From positions 1-64,000 of the forward strand of contig NZ_MKQR01000013.1 of assembly GCF_001940455.1 (NCBI RefSeq): a stretch of 64,000 nucleotides of DNA. The letters are read 5' to 3'. This document shows positions 46,160-55,515 of this stretch, piece by piece; position 1 is the stretch's first letter, and each line of letters starts with the position of its first letter. The translations under genes and the position numbers were made by a program. The DNA comes from Actinokineospora bangkokensis (GTDB lineage: Bacteria; Actinomycetota; Actinomycetes; Mycobacteriales; Pseudonocardiaceae). The notes beneath the pieces were generated by a model. The model was not told the origin of the DNA and did no database searches. It saw only the letters and a list, made by a program, of their open reading frames with translations.

Positions 46160-46936
46160 TCAGCCGCGGGCGGGGCGGCGCAGCAGGTAGCTGTCCATGA
46201 TCCAGCCCTTCGCCGCGCGGGCCCTGGTCCTGGTCTCGACGATCCGGTCGGCCACCTGCGCCAGCGGGCCCGAGATCAGCAGCTCGTCCGCGGTGCCGAC
46301 GTAGGCGCCCCAGTGGATCACCAGGTCGGGCTCGTCGACGTAGCGGGTGAAGGCGTTCTGCGCGTCGAGCATGACGATGACGTCGTCGACGCCCTCGGGC
46401 CAGCCCGCCGCCAGCCTGCGCCCGGTGGTGATCTGCACCGCGCCCGCGACCTGGTTGAACGTCACGCCGTGGCGCGCGGCGAGGGCGGAGATGCTGCTGA
46501 TGCCGGGCAGCACGCGCACGTCGAGGTCGAGGGTGCCGCGACCGCGCAGGTCGTCGAAGACGGCGATGATGCTGTCGTAGAGGGCGGGGTCGCCCCAAAC
46601 CAGGACCGCGCCGCGCTCGCCCGGCGCCAGGTTGTCGCGGACCATGCCCTCCAGCACGTCGGCGCGGCGGGCGCGCCAGTCGTGCACGGCGCCCGCGTAG
46701 GCGGGGGTGGTGCGGTCGCGCGGGGGGTCCTCGGCCCGGACGACGCGGGGGCCGCCGTCGGGCACGTGCGCGGCGAGGATGGCCTCGCGCAGGTCGGAGA
46801 GCTCGCGGGCCTCGCCGGGCTTGTCGAGGAAGAACACCACGTCGGCGGCGCGCAGCGCGGCCACGGCGTTGACGGTCATGTCGCCGGGGTCGCCCGCCCC
46901 GATCCCGACCACGTCCACCCGCACCTGCCCTGCCAC
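46160..46936 (-). CDS. cobF: Precorrin-6A synthase (deacetylating), CobF
   Basis: The 258-aa tetrapyrrole methylase would use S-adenosylmethionine to methylate C-1 of precorrin-5 and remove the acetyl group in aerobic cobalamin synthesis. Visible motifs are VVGIGAGDPGDMTVNAVAAL, DVVFFLDKPGE, VLVWGDPALYDS and VRVLPGISSISALAARHG, all typical of CobF. The GTG at 46936, 8 bp after GAGAGGG, was chosen; GTGs at 46945 and 46924 are also possible. No other cobalamin gene is in the window, so it is separated from the main cob cluster. Its partner on the strand is an SDR protein of unknown role. Confidence 0.9.
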   Translation of the reverse strand: MAGQVRVDVVGIGAGDPGDMTVNAVAALRAADVVFFLDKPGEARELSDLREAILAAHVPDGGPRVVRAEDPPRDRTTPAYAGAVHDWRARRADVLEGMVRDNLAPGERGAVLVWGDPALYDSIIAVFDDLRGRGTLDLDVRVLPGISSISALAARHGVTFNQVAGAVQITTGRRLAAGWPEGVDDVIVMLDAQNAFTRYVDEPDLVIHWGAYVGTADELLISGPLAQVADRIVETRTRARAAKGWIMDSYLLRRPARG

Positions 46937-47039
46937 CGGCCTCACCCTCTCGTGTCCCGCGCTGCCGGGCCACTGTAGGCGGCCGCCCGCACCGCCCCCC
47001 ACCTGGTCCGATGGCGCGCCGTGTCGACGTGGTCACCTT

Positions 47040-47107
47040 ACGAGTGCTGTACCCGTTCTTTACCTGTACATTAATAACTGTCCCGATTGCGCACGCGACC
47101 GGAGGAA
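47040..47107 (+). promoter_or_regulatory. AT-rich promoter region and strong ribosome site
   Basis: The stretch 47040-47085 is unusually AT-rich for this genome (TTTACC, TACATTAATAAC) and must contain the promoter for the cupin-like gene; TACATT is a fair -10 box. GGAGGAA at 47101-47107 is 7 bp before the GTG, one of the best ribosome sites in the window. Confidence 0.5.
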
Positions 47108-47114
47108 CCCCCTG

Positions 47115-47834
47115 GTGACGAAGATGAAGCGGACGCCGGACGACGAGAACGAGTCGTTCGACGTCCTCGCGCACACCGACGCCGACCAGAACCGCGTGAC
47201 GCCGCTGCTGCGGCTGCCCGCGGGCGCCGCGATGGCGGTGGTGGAGGCGCTGGCGGGCCTGGTGCGCCACGCCCACAAGCTGGAGAGCACCGACCCCACC
47301 CCACCCGGTCAGCTCAGGCGGGCCCAGGTCTTCGAGGAGGGCGACGTGTACATGGCGGAGCCGCCCTTCGAGGGCTACTTCGCCGACCGGTACATCATGG
47401 ACTTCTACGACGTGCGCGAGCGCGACATCTGCTCCCGCATGCACCTGCACACCGGGCTGCGGTTCGTCCGCATGATGACCGGCCCGGACACCACGATCCG
47501 CGTGTCGAGCATGTCCCCGCTGGTGGTCGCGCCGTCCCCGCGCTGGGAGGGTGAGCTGCGGATGTTCGTCGACGACCTGCCCGAGGTGCCCGCGCCGGAC
47601 CGCCGCGACCGGTACAACTTCATCGTCCCGCCCAACGCCTGGGTGGACATGCAGATCCCCCGGGGCGTGTCGCACCAGTTCAACGCGGTGGGGCCGAACG
47701 CGGTGATCGACTCGGTGCACCCGGAGGAGTCGATCGAGACGCTGCGCGAGGGCATGTCCGGCTACCGGATGATGGCGCAGACGATCTTCCTGGCCGAGGA
47801 GCGCTCCGCGGCCACCACCTGCACCACCACCTGA
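47115..47834 (+). CDS. Cupin-like protein of unknown function
   Basis: The 239-aa soluble protein has a charged N-terminus (KMKRTPDDENESFDVLAH) and a central beta-rich part with histidines placed as in cupins: MHLHTGLRFVRMMTG, PRGVSHQFNAVG and DSVHPEES. I do not recognise the exact family. The GTG follows GGAGGAA and an AT-rich promoter, which suggests controlled, perhaps strong, expression. A 13-bp hairpin ends the unit, so it is monocistronic. A metal-dependent isomerase or a ligand-binding protein are possibilities. Confidence 0.65.
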   Translation: MTKMKRTPDDENESFDVLAHTDADQNRVTPLLRLPAGAAMAVVEALAGLVRHAHKLESTDPTPPGQLRRAQVFEEGDVYMAEPPFEGYFADRYIMDFYDVRERDICSRMHLHTGLRFVRMMTGPDTTIRVSSMSPLVVAPSPRWEGELRMFVDDLPEVPAPDRRDRYNFIVPPNAWVDMQIPRGVSHQFNAVGPNAVIDSVHPEESIETLREGMSGYRMMAQTIFLAEERSAATTCTTT

Positions 47835-47840
47835 CCGCCG

Positions 47841-47879
47841 CCGCTCCGCCCCCACCCGACCGGCGCGGGGGCGGAGCGG
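47841..47879 (+). terminator. 13-bp hairpin terminator
   Basis: CCGCTCCGCCCCC (47841-47853) pairs perfectly with 47867-47879 over a 13-nt loop, 7 bp after the cupin-like stop. It separates this gene from the LacI-controlled operon. Confidence 0.75.
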
Positions 47880-48041
47880 GCGGGGTCCCGCGGACAGGGC
47901 GGGCACCCCGCCGCGGTGGGAGGGCAACCCGCTCGGCCATCGTGATGATGCCGCTTGACGAAGTGCCCGGTGCACGCTTCACTGAAATACCCCTGCACTG
48001 CCGAACACCATTCCACGCAATCACCCTCGCATTCTCCCGCC

Positions 48042-48065
48042 ATTCGAGAGAGCGCTCTCTCGAAT
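48042..48065 (+). promoter_or_regulatory. 24-bp perfect palindrome, LacI-type operator
   Basis: A perfect 24-bp palindrome with core GAGAGAGCGCTCTCTC is centred on the CG typical of LacI/CcpA-type operators. It lies 20 bp before the DUF1996 start, where repressor would block the operon. A LacI-family gene is encoded 2.7 kb downstream and is the obvious candidate ligand-responsive repressor. Confidence 0.75.
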
Positions 48066-48085
48066 CCTGTCCCGAGAGGTGGGCT

Positions 48086-48972
48086 GTGAGCACACTTCGT
48101 CGATGGCGCCGAGCCGTGACCACCCCCGCGCTGGTCGTGGCGGCCTTCGCCGCCCTGACCGCCACCGCGGGCCCCGGTTCCGCCGCCCCCCTGCCCGAGC
48201 CGCGCGCCGACGTCGTGCGGGTCGCGGAATTCCTGGCCGAGTGCCCCGCGAGCCACCGGTTGCCCGACGACCCGATCGTCTTCCCGAACCAGCCCGGCGC
48301 CTCGCACATGCACAGCTTCTTCGGCAACCGCACCACCAACGCCGCCTCCACCCTGGAGTCGCTCCAGCGCGGCACCAGCACCTGCTCCCCCGGCATCGAC
48401 CTGTCCTCATACTGGGTGCCGACGCTGTACCGGGGCGACCAGGTGGTCGAGCCGACCGGCACGACGTTCTACTACCTGGGCGAGGGCGTCGACGACGCCA
48501 CGATCGCCCGGATCAAGCCCTTCCCGCCCGGCCTGCGCGTCGTGGCGGGCAACGCCATGGCGACCGGCGTCGACGACCCGTCGGTGCGCTCGCGCTGGTC
48601 GTGCCTGCACGCGGGGCAGGTCAACCCGGGCAAGGACTTCGTCACCTGTCCCAGCGGGTCCATGCTGGAGTCCTACTTGGACTTCCCGCAGTGCTGGAAC
48701 GGCCGCGACCTCGACGCCGCCGACCACCGCTCGCACATGGCCTACCCGGTGGCGGGCACCTGCCCGGCCACCCACCCGGTGCCGGTGCCGAAGCTGCGCC
48801 AGGTGCTGCGCTACCCGGTGACCGGCGACCCGGCGACGCTGCGGCTGGCCTCCGGGCGCGGGTACACGATGCACGGCGACTTCTTCAACGCCTGGCCCGA
48901 GGACGAACTGGCCCGCCGGGTGCGCGACTGCATCAACCCGATCGTCAAGTGCGGCGCGAACGGGACCCCGTC

Positions 48973-48976
<4 letters not shown>
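48086..48976 (+). CDS. Secreted DUF1996 protein
   Basis: The 296-aa protein starts with a Sec signal peptide (about residues 1-34, ALVVAAFAALTATAG then GSAA). The mature part is the DUF1996 domain (FLAECPASHRLPDDPIVFPN, GASHMHSFFGN, PYLDFPQCWNGRD-like YLDFPQCWNGRD, DHRSHMAYP, GYTMHGDFFNAW), which has conserved His and Cys residues. The family is frequent in fungi and actinomycetes and is linked by context to polysaccharide degradation; its own activity is not established to me. GAGAGG precedes the GTG. The stop overlaps the GH16 gene start, so both are made together under the LacI operator. Confidence 0.88.
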
Positions 48977-50685
<1,709 letters not shown>

Positions 50686-50691
50686 CCGGTC

Positions 50692-50721
50692 GTGCGGGCC
50701 CGGTCCGGGCCGGGCCCGCAC
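50692..50721 (+). terminator. 12-bp hairpin terminator
   Basis: GTGCGGGCCCGG (50692-50703) pairs perfectly with 50710-50721 over a 6-nt loop, directly after the GH16 stop. It separates the glucanase operon from the LacI gene. Confidence 0.8.
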
Positions 50722-50725
50722 CCGG

Positions 50726-50731
50726 TATAAA
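50726..50731 (+). promoter_or_regulatory. TATAAA -10 box of a leaderless LacI mRNA
   Basis: TATAAA ends 7 bp before the ATG at 50739, and no ribosome site intervenes. The message would start at the ATG. The box is also only 4 bp from the hairpin above. Confidence 0.55.
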
Positions 50732-50738
50732 CGGCGGC

Positions 50739-51752
50739 ATGGCGCGCAGAGCGGTCACCCTGGAGGAAGTGGCGAAGGCGGCCGGGGTCTCCCGCGCGAC
50801 GGTGTCCCGGGTGGTCAACGGCGTGGCCTCGGTCGACCGGTCGCTGCGCGAGCAGGTGGAGGCGGCGATCAGCACCACCGGCTACGTCCCCAACCGCGCG
50901 GCCCGCTCCCTGGTCACCCGGCGCGCGGACGCGGTGGGGCTGCTGCTGCCCGAGGACGACGACACCTTCGACGACCCGCACTTCGCCCGGGTGATCCGCG
51001 GGCTGATGCCGGTGCTCAACCCCCTGGGCATCCACCTGGTCCTCACCGGCGCGCACCCCGGCTACCAGCACCGGGCCGTGGAGGACATCCGCCACAACCG
51101 CCTCGACGGCCTCGTCGTCCTGCACACCCACGACGACGACCCCTTCCCCGGCGCGCTGGCCCGCGACCACGTCCCGGCCGTCCTGGGCGGCAGGCCACCG
51201 CTGGGGGCCCGCATCACCCACGTCGACGTCGACCACGAGGCGGGCGCGGCGCTGGCGGTCGAGGCGCTGGTCGCCGCCGGGTCGACCCGGCTCGCCACGA
51301 TCACCGGCCCGCTGCGCTCCCCCGCCGGGCGCGAGCGGTTGGCGGGTTTCCAGGCCGCGGCGGCCCGCCACGGCCTGCCCGAACCGCTCGTGGCCGAGGG
51401 CGACTTCACCCACGTCGGCGGCGCGCGGGCGGCCGAGGACCTGGCGGGTCGCCACTTCGACGGCCTGTTCGTGGCCTCGGACCTGATGGCGGTGGGCGCC
51501 CTGACGGTGCTGCGCAAGCACGGCCGCCGCGTGCCCCACGACGTCCGCGTCGTCGGCTTCGACGACAGCGCGGCGGCGTCCTCGGCGGACCCGCAGCTGA
51601 CGACCGTGCGCCAACCGGTCGAGGACATGGGTTCCACCATGGCCCGCCTACTGGTCTCCCTGATCAACGACCCCGAGAGGGAGGTGGTATCGGTGGTGTT
51701 CGCCCCCGAACTGGTCACCCGCCAGTCCTGCTTCCCCGCCCCCCGGCCGTGA
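50739..51752 (+). CDS. LacI-family transcriptional repressor
   Basis: The 337-aa protein has the LacI HTH at its start (VTLEEVAKAAGVSRATVSRV, residues 5-24), the hinge helix near TTGYVPNRAARSLVTRRADA and a periplasmic-binding-protein-like ligand domain (ASDLMAVGALTVLRKHGRRV, VRVVGFDDSAAASSADP, TTVRQPVEDMG). It probably senses an oligosaccharide and binds the palindrome at 48042. The ATG follows a TATAAA box by 7 bp, so the message looks leaderless. Its stop overlaps the GNAT start. Confidence 0.93.
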   Translation: MARRAVTLEEVAKAAGVSRATVSRVVNGVASVDRSLREQVEAAISTTGYVPNRAARSLVTRRADAVGLLLPEDDDTFDDPHFARVIRGLMPVLNPLGIHLVLTGAHPGYQHRAVEDIRHNRLDGLVVLHTHDDDPFPGALARDHVPAVLGGRPPLGARITHVDVDHEAGAALAVEALVAAGSTRLATITGPLRSPAGRERLAGFQAAAARHGLPEPLVAEGDFTHVGGARAAEDLAGRHFDGLFVASDLMAVGALTVLRKHGRRVPHDVRVVGFDDSAAASSADPQLTTVRQPVEDMGSTMARLLVSLINDPEREVVSVVFAPELVTRQSCFPAPRP

Positions 51753-52372
51753 TCCGCCGCGCCACCGCGGCCGATGAGGCGGACCTCCACTCGATCTGCC
51801 TGCTCACGGGGAGCCCGACCGGCACGGACGCGTCCGGGATGTACTCCGACCCCCGCCTGCTCGGCGCGGCGTACGCGGCCCCGTACCTGCACGCCCCGAT
51901 GGCCCTGGGGTTCGTGGTGGAGGACGCCGAGGGCGTGGCGGGGTACGTGGTCGGCACGCCGGACACAGCCGCCTTCGAGGCGTGGTGCGCGGAATCGTGG
52001 TGGCCCGCCCTGCGCGAACGGCATCCCCTGACCACAGAGGACACACCCGACGCGGGCCTGGTCCGCCTCTTCCACAACCCCCCGACCGCGGACAGGTCAC
52101 TCCTGGCCGACTACCCGGCCCACTTCCACATCGATCTGCTGCCCCGGGCCCAGGGCAACGGCTGGGGCCGCCGCCTCCTGACGACCCTCCTCGCCGCCCT
52201 GGCGGAGGCAGGCGCCCCCGGAGTTCACCTGGGGGCCAGCCGCCACAACACCCGCGCCCACGCCTTCTACGCCCACCTCGGCTTCACCCCCCACTCCCGC
52301 TCCGGCGACGCCCTGTACCTGGTCCGCCCTCTGGAGACCTCGGGCACACCGGGGAACGCGCCCACGTCCTAG
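51749..52372 (+). CDS. GNAT-family N-acetyltransferase
   Basis: The 207-aa protein shows the GNAT fold: IRRATAADEADLHSICLLTG at the start, FVVEDAEGVAGYVVGTPD, the acetyl-CoA loop RAQGNGWGRRLLTTLLAAL and the closing LGASRHNTRAHAFYAHLGFT. The overall type is seen in single-domain homologues of the acetyltransferase part of O-GlcNAcase-like proteins. The GTG overlaps the LacI stop (GTGA), so the two are coupled. The substrate is not predictable; an amino sugar from glucan or chitin use is only a contextual idea. Confidence 0.85.
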   Translation: MIRRATAADEADLHSICLLTGSPTGTDASGMYSDPRLLGAAYAAPYLHAPMALGFVVEDAEGVAGYVVGTPDTAAFEAWCAESWWPALRERHPLTTEDTPDAGLVRLFHNPPTADRSLLADYPAHFHIDLLPRAQGNGWGRRLLTTLLAALAEAGAPGVHLGASRHNTRAHAFYAHLGFTPHSRSGDALYLVRPLETSGTPGNAPTS

Positions 52373-52393
52373 GCGGCGCGGGTCGGTGGCGGG

Positions 52394-54649
52394 TCAGGTG
52401 GTGGTGGCGAGCAGGGCGTCGCCGGGGAGGTCGATGCCGATGATGCCGCCGGGGTTGACCACGACGGTGACATCGCGCAGGAGGGGCAGGAGGGCTCGCA
52501 GGGGGGTGCGCTGGGGTTCGGGGCCTGCGGGGACGTACTTCGGCGACGAGTAGACGGGGAGGACGTTGCGGCCGTCGGGGGCTTGGAGGATGGCGATGCC
52601 GCCGCCGGGGGCGGTGCCGACGAGGAAGTCGGTGTCGAGGGCAGCGCGCAGGGCGGCCTCGTAGGGGAGCCATTCCGCGGCCACCAGGTTGAGGACCGCC
52701 TCGAACTCGTTCTGGGGACCGGGCAGGCCCCGGCGGCGGGGGCTGGGCTTGTAGGCGTCGTTGACCCAGGTCTCACCGCTGAGGGTGCCGTCGGGGGCGA
52801 CGGCGTAGCCGCCGAGCAGGACGGGCAGGGGCATGCCGTCGATGTAGCGGGGGTCGACGTCGGGGTCGGCGCAGTAGATCCAGCCGCCGGGGTTCTGCCG
52901 GGCCGCGGCGCGCATGCCGTCGGTGACCGGGGGCAAGCCGGGGTGGGGCAAGGGGCGGTCCGGGCGCGGGATGAGGTCCGGGTCGAAGGTGTGGAAGGCG
53001 GTGGTGGCCAGGCACTCGATCAGGTCCCGGTTGGGCACCGCCTCGATCCACGGAACCGGGAACCCGGCCAGGCCGAAGCGGGCGCCGATCAGCGCGCACA
53101 CCCCCATGATGGCCACCGGGTCCTTGGCGGCGGAGATGGCGCGGCCCGGGTCGTGGGCGAGCTTGCTGGTGATCAGCAGCGCCTGCTCCCACGGCGTGCC
53201 GAGGGCGGCGACCTGGTCGGCCAGGGCGACCTCGTCCTGGTCGCGCAGCGCCAGGATCTCCGGGTGCGCGCCGGAGGCCGCCAGGGCCTGCGCGGTGCCG
53301 CCCGCCCCGCGGCGGAGCAGGGCGTCGAACACGGGGCTGACGCCGTCGACCCAGAACGTGCCGATCAGCGCCCGCGCCGGGGACGCGACGGCGCCGAGCA
53401 GGCCCACCGTCTCTGCGATGCGCGGTCCGCCGGTGACCCACCGGTCCAGCCAGCCCGCCGGGCGCCGGGGCAGGCCCGCCGCGGTGACCGCCGACGACCA
53501 GTCGTGCGCCTCGCGCACCAGCCGGTCGGTGCTGTGCAGGAGCGCGCCGGTCAGCGACCCGTCGTGCTTGACCAGGAAGACCTCCCCGATCGCGAACCCG
53601 ACGTAGGCGCCGACGACGCTCTGCCACCGGTGCAACTCCGGGGTGGTGGGGCCGATGATGCCCCGGGTCGGGACGTCCCAGTAGCGGCCGCCCTCGCTGT
53701 CCCAGTACGCCTGGGCACCCGCGGGCCGGGGGCCGCTGCGCCCGCCCGCCACCCACGCCTTCGCCTCGCGCAGGGCGACCATGTCCTCCTCGCGCACCAC
53801 CACGCCCGCCGCCTCGGCGTTGCGGACCTCCGCGAACAGCCCCTCGGGCCGCGGCCACCGGGTGACCGGCGGGCGCGGGCCGCGCTCGGGGTACTGGGCG
53901 AACTTCTCGATGAGGCTGGTCCGCAGCTCCGCGGGCTGCCGGTCGCCCCAGTTGACCCGCACGCCCACCGCGCCCGCGGGGTGCTCGGCCACCATCTCCA
54001 GCGCCTCGCGGAGGGCCATCGTCCGCCACTCGTCCACCGGCCAGGGGCAGCGCAGCACCGAGGAGAACGCGGGCAGCCAGGAGTCGCCGTCGGGTCCTGG
54101 CCGCGACCGCATGCCGGTCTCGTGGTCGATCGGCAGCCACACCTCGACGTCGAGGACCCCGGCGACCAGCTGGGGCGTGTCGAGCCACCCGCTGCCGTAG
54201 TAGTCGAGCACGCGGTCCGCCGGGGTCAGCGGCAGCGGCCCGCCCAGCCACATCGGGCCCGGGGTGTGGTCGGGGTTGCGCCGGTACTGGTCGGTGGTGC
54301 CCTCGCGCAGCCAGCCGAGCACCGCCCGCGTCGGCACGCCCAAGTGCCCGAACCGCTCGTGGTCCCACTCCGGGTCGAAGAACACGCCGTCCGCGGTGGG
54401 CGCGGGCCAGTCGGCGGGGATGCCGGTGCGCCACTGCGGGTCGCGCGGCGCGTACCGGCGCAGCGGGCCGCCGTCGTCGGGCACCTCGACGGCGGGGGTG
54501 GGGAAGATCGGGTCCGCCGGGTCGTCGTAGGGCACGTACCAGTCGCCGCCGATGAGCGCGACGTCGTCGAGGCGGACGTGCAGGGACAGCTCGCCGTGCT
54601 GCTCGGCGATCCAGGCTCGGGCGCGCTGGACGGCGTCGTCGCGGGTCAT
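52394..54649 (-). CDS. Multidomain immunity candidate (Imm35/SseB/ARH-like)
   Basis: This 751-aa protein ends the toxin operon. It starts with an Imm35/YrhB-like segment (AVQRARAWIAEQHGE), then an SseB-like part (VEVWLPIDHETGMR, LPAFSSVLRCPW), a middle region resembling ADP-ribosylglycohydrolases (QSVVGAYVGFAIGEVFL; near residue 510 MGVCALIGARFGLAGFPVPW) and a final SseB-like part (VLPVYSSPKYVPAGP, VVVNPGGIIG). The metal-binding Asp motifs of true ARH (GDA, DTD) read GEV and KDP, so catalysis is doubtful. It probably neutralises the toxin by binding. The ATG overlaps the nucleoside-hydrolase stop. Confidence 0.7.
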   Translation of the reverse strand: MTRDDAVQRARAWIAEQHGELSLHVRLDDVALIGGDWYVPYDDPADPIFPTPAVEVPDDGGPLRRYAPRDPQWRTGIPADWPAPTADGVFFDPEWDHERFGHLGVPTRAVLGWLREGTTDQYRRNPDHTPGPMWLGGPLPLTPADRVLDYYGSGWLDTPQLVAGVLDVEVWLPIDHETGMRSRPGPDGDSWLPAFSSVLRCPWPVDEWRTMALREALEMVAEHPAGAVGVRVNWGDRQPAELRTSLIEKFAQYPERGPRPPVTRWPRPEGLFAEVRNAEAAGVVVREEDMVALREAKAWVAGGRSGPRPAGAQAYWDSEGGRYWDVPTRGIIGPTTPELHRWQSVVGAYVGFAIGEVFLVKHDGSLTGALLHSTDRLVREAHDWSSAVTAAGLPRRPAGWLDRWVTGGPRIAETVGLLGAVASPARALIGTFWVDGVSPVFDALLRRGAGGTAQALAASGAHPEILALRDQDEVALADQVAALGTPWEQALLITSKLAHDPGRAISAAKDPVAIMGVCALIGARFGLAGFPVPWIEAVPNRDLIECLATTAFHTFDPDLIPRPDRPLPHPGLPPVTDGMRAAARQNPGGWIYCADPDVDPRYIDGMPLPVLLGGYAVAPDGTLSGETWVNDAYKPSPRRRGLPGPQNEFEAVLNLVAAEWLPYEAALRAALDTDFLVGTAPGGGIAILQAPDGRNVLPVYSSPKYVPAGPEPQRTPLRALLPLLRDVTVVVNPGGIIGIDLPGDALLATTT

Positions 54650-55515
54650 CGGGTTCCCTCCGCGGGGTGGCGCAGGCCGGTGGTGAGCCACCGGCGGAAA
54701 GCGGGCAGGTCGACGTCTTCGCAGGTGCGCACCAGGTGCCCGGCCGGGTCGCGCGCCAGTCGACCGTCCACGAGCGACACGCGGTCGCGGAGCAGGTCGA
54801 CGAACGGCAGTTGCAGCGCGGCGGCCATGGCCAGGGCGGGCCCCTGCGCAGAGGACAGGCGTTCGGGGTTGGGGGCGAGCACGCGCGCCCACCCGGGGTC
54901 GATCAGCTCACCGGTCGTCGGGGTGCCCGCCGCGGCGGCCGCGAGGACGAGCTTGGGCAACTCGGCGGTGGCCAGGACGTCAGCGAAGGCCTCGGGGTCG
55001 GCCAGGGGGTTGATGTCGTGCGCCCCGCCGGACAGCGTGGCGACGACGCGGGCGCGCAGGTCGGGCAGTTCGGTGAGCGCCCGCGCGAGGTTGGTGGCCG
55101 GGCCGAGCACCACCCACCGCACCGGCCCCTCCCCCGCGCACGCCGCCGCGACGGCCGCGGGCAGGTCGGCGCCCGGCTCCTCGACCCCCTCGGGCACCAG
55201 ACCGGCCACGTCGGACCCGGCGGCCGTGATCCCGCCGGTCACGACCGGGACCTCACCGCGGCCCAGCACGTCCAGCAGGTGCCGCACGAACCGGGCGCGC
55301 TCCCCCGGCATGGCCACGACCAGCGCGAGCGCGGGCTCGGCGGCGGCCAGCACGAGCGCCACGGCGGCCGCCGGGTCCGCCCCCGCGTCGGTGTCGACGA
55401 CCAGCGGCGCCCCGCGCTGCGACGGCGGGAACGGCGTGCCGGACACGGTCTGCGGCAGGCCGAACCGCGCCAGGTCCACCAGCTCCCGGCGTTCGCGGTT
55501 CAACTCCTCGCTCAC
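54646..55515 (-). CDS. Nucleoside-hydrolase-like protein in toxin operon
   Basis: The 289-aa protein contains the inosine/uridine nucleoside hydrolase pattern: PLVVDTDAGADPAAAVALVL (canonical DTDPGIDDA, so one Asp is Pro here), VVTGGITAAGSD, WVVLGPATNLARALTELP and LSGGAHDINPLADPEAFADV. The family removes the base from ribonucleosides. The GTG overlaps the toxin stop codon (GTGA), so it is translated right after the toxin. It could remove nicotinamide or ribosyl products, act as a second immunity or accessory factor, or be catalytically dead. No signal peptide is seen. Confidence 0.72.
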   Translation of the reverse strand: MSEELNRERRELVDLARFGLPQTVSGTPFPPSQRGAPLVVDTDAGADPAAAVALVLAAAEPALALVVAMPGERARFVRHLLDVLGRGEVPVVTGGITAAGSDVAGLVPEGVEEPGADLPAAVAAACAGEGPVRWVVLGPATNLARALTELPDLRARVVATLSGGAHDINPLADPEAFADVLATAELPKLVLAAAAAGTPTTGELIDPGWARVLAPNPERLSSAQGPALAMAAALQLPFVDLLRDRVSLVDGRLARDPAGHLVRTCEDVDLPAFRRWLTTGLRHPAEGTR

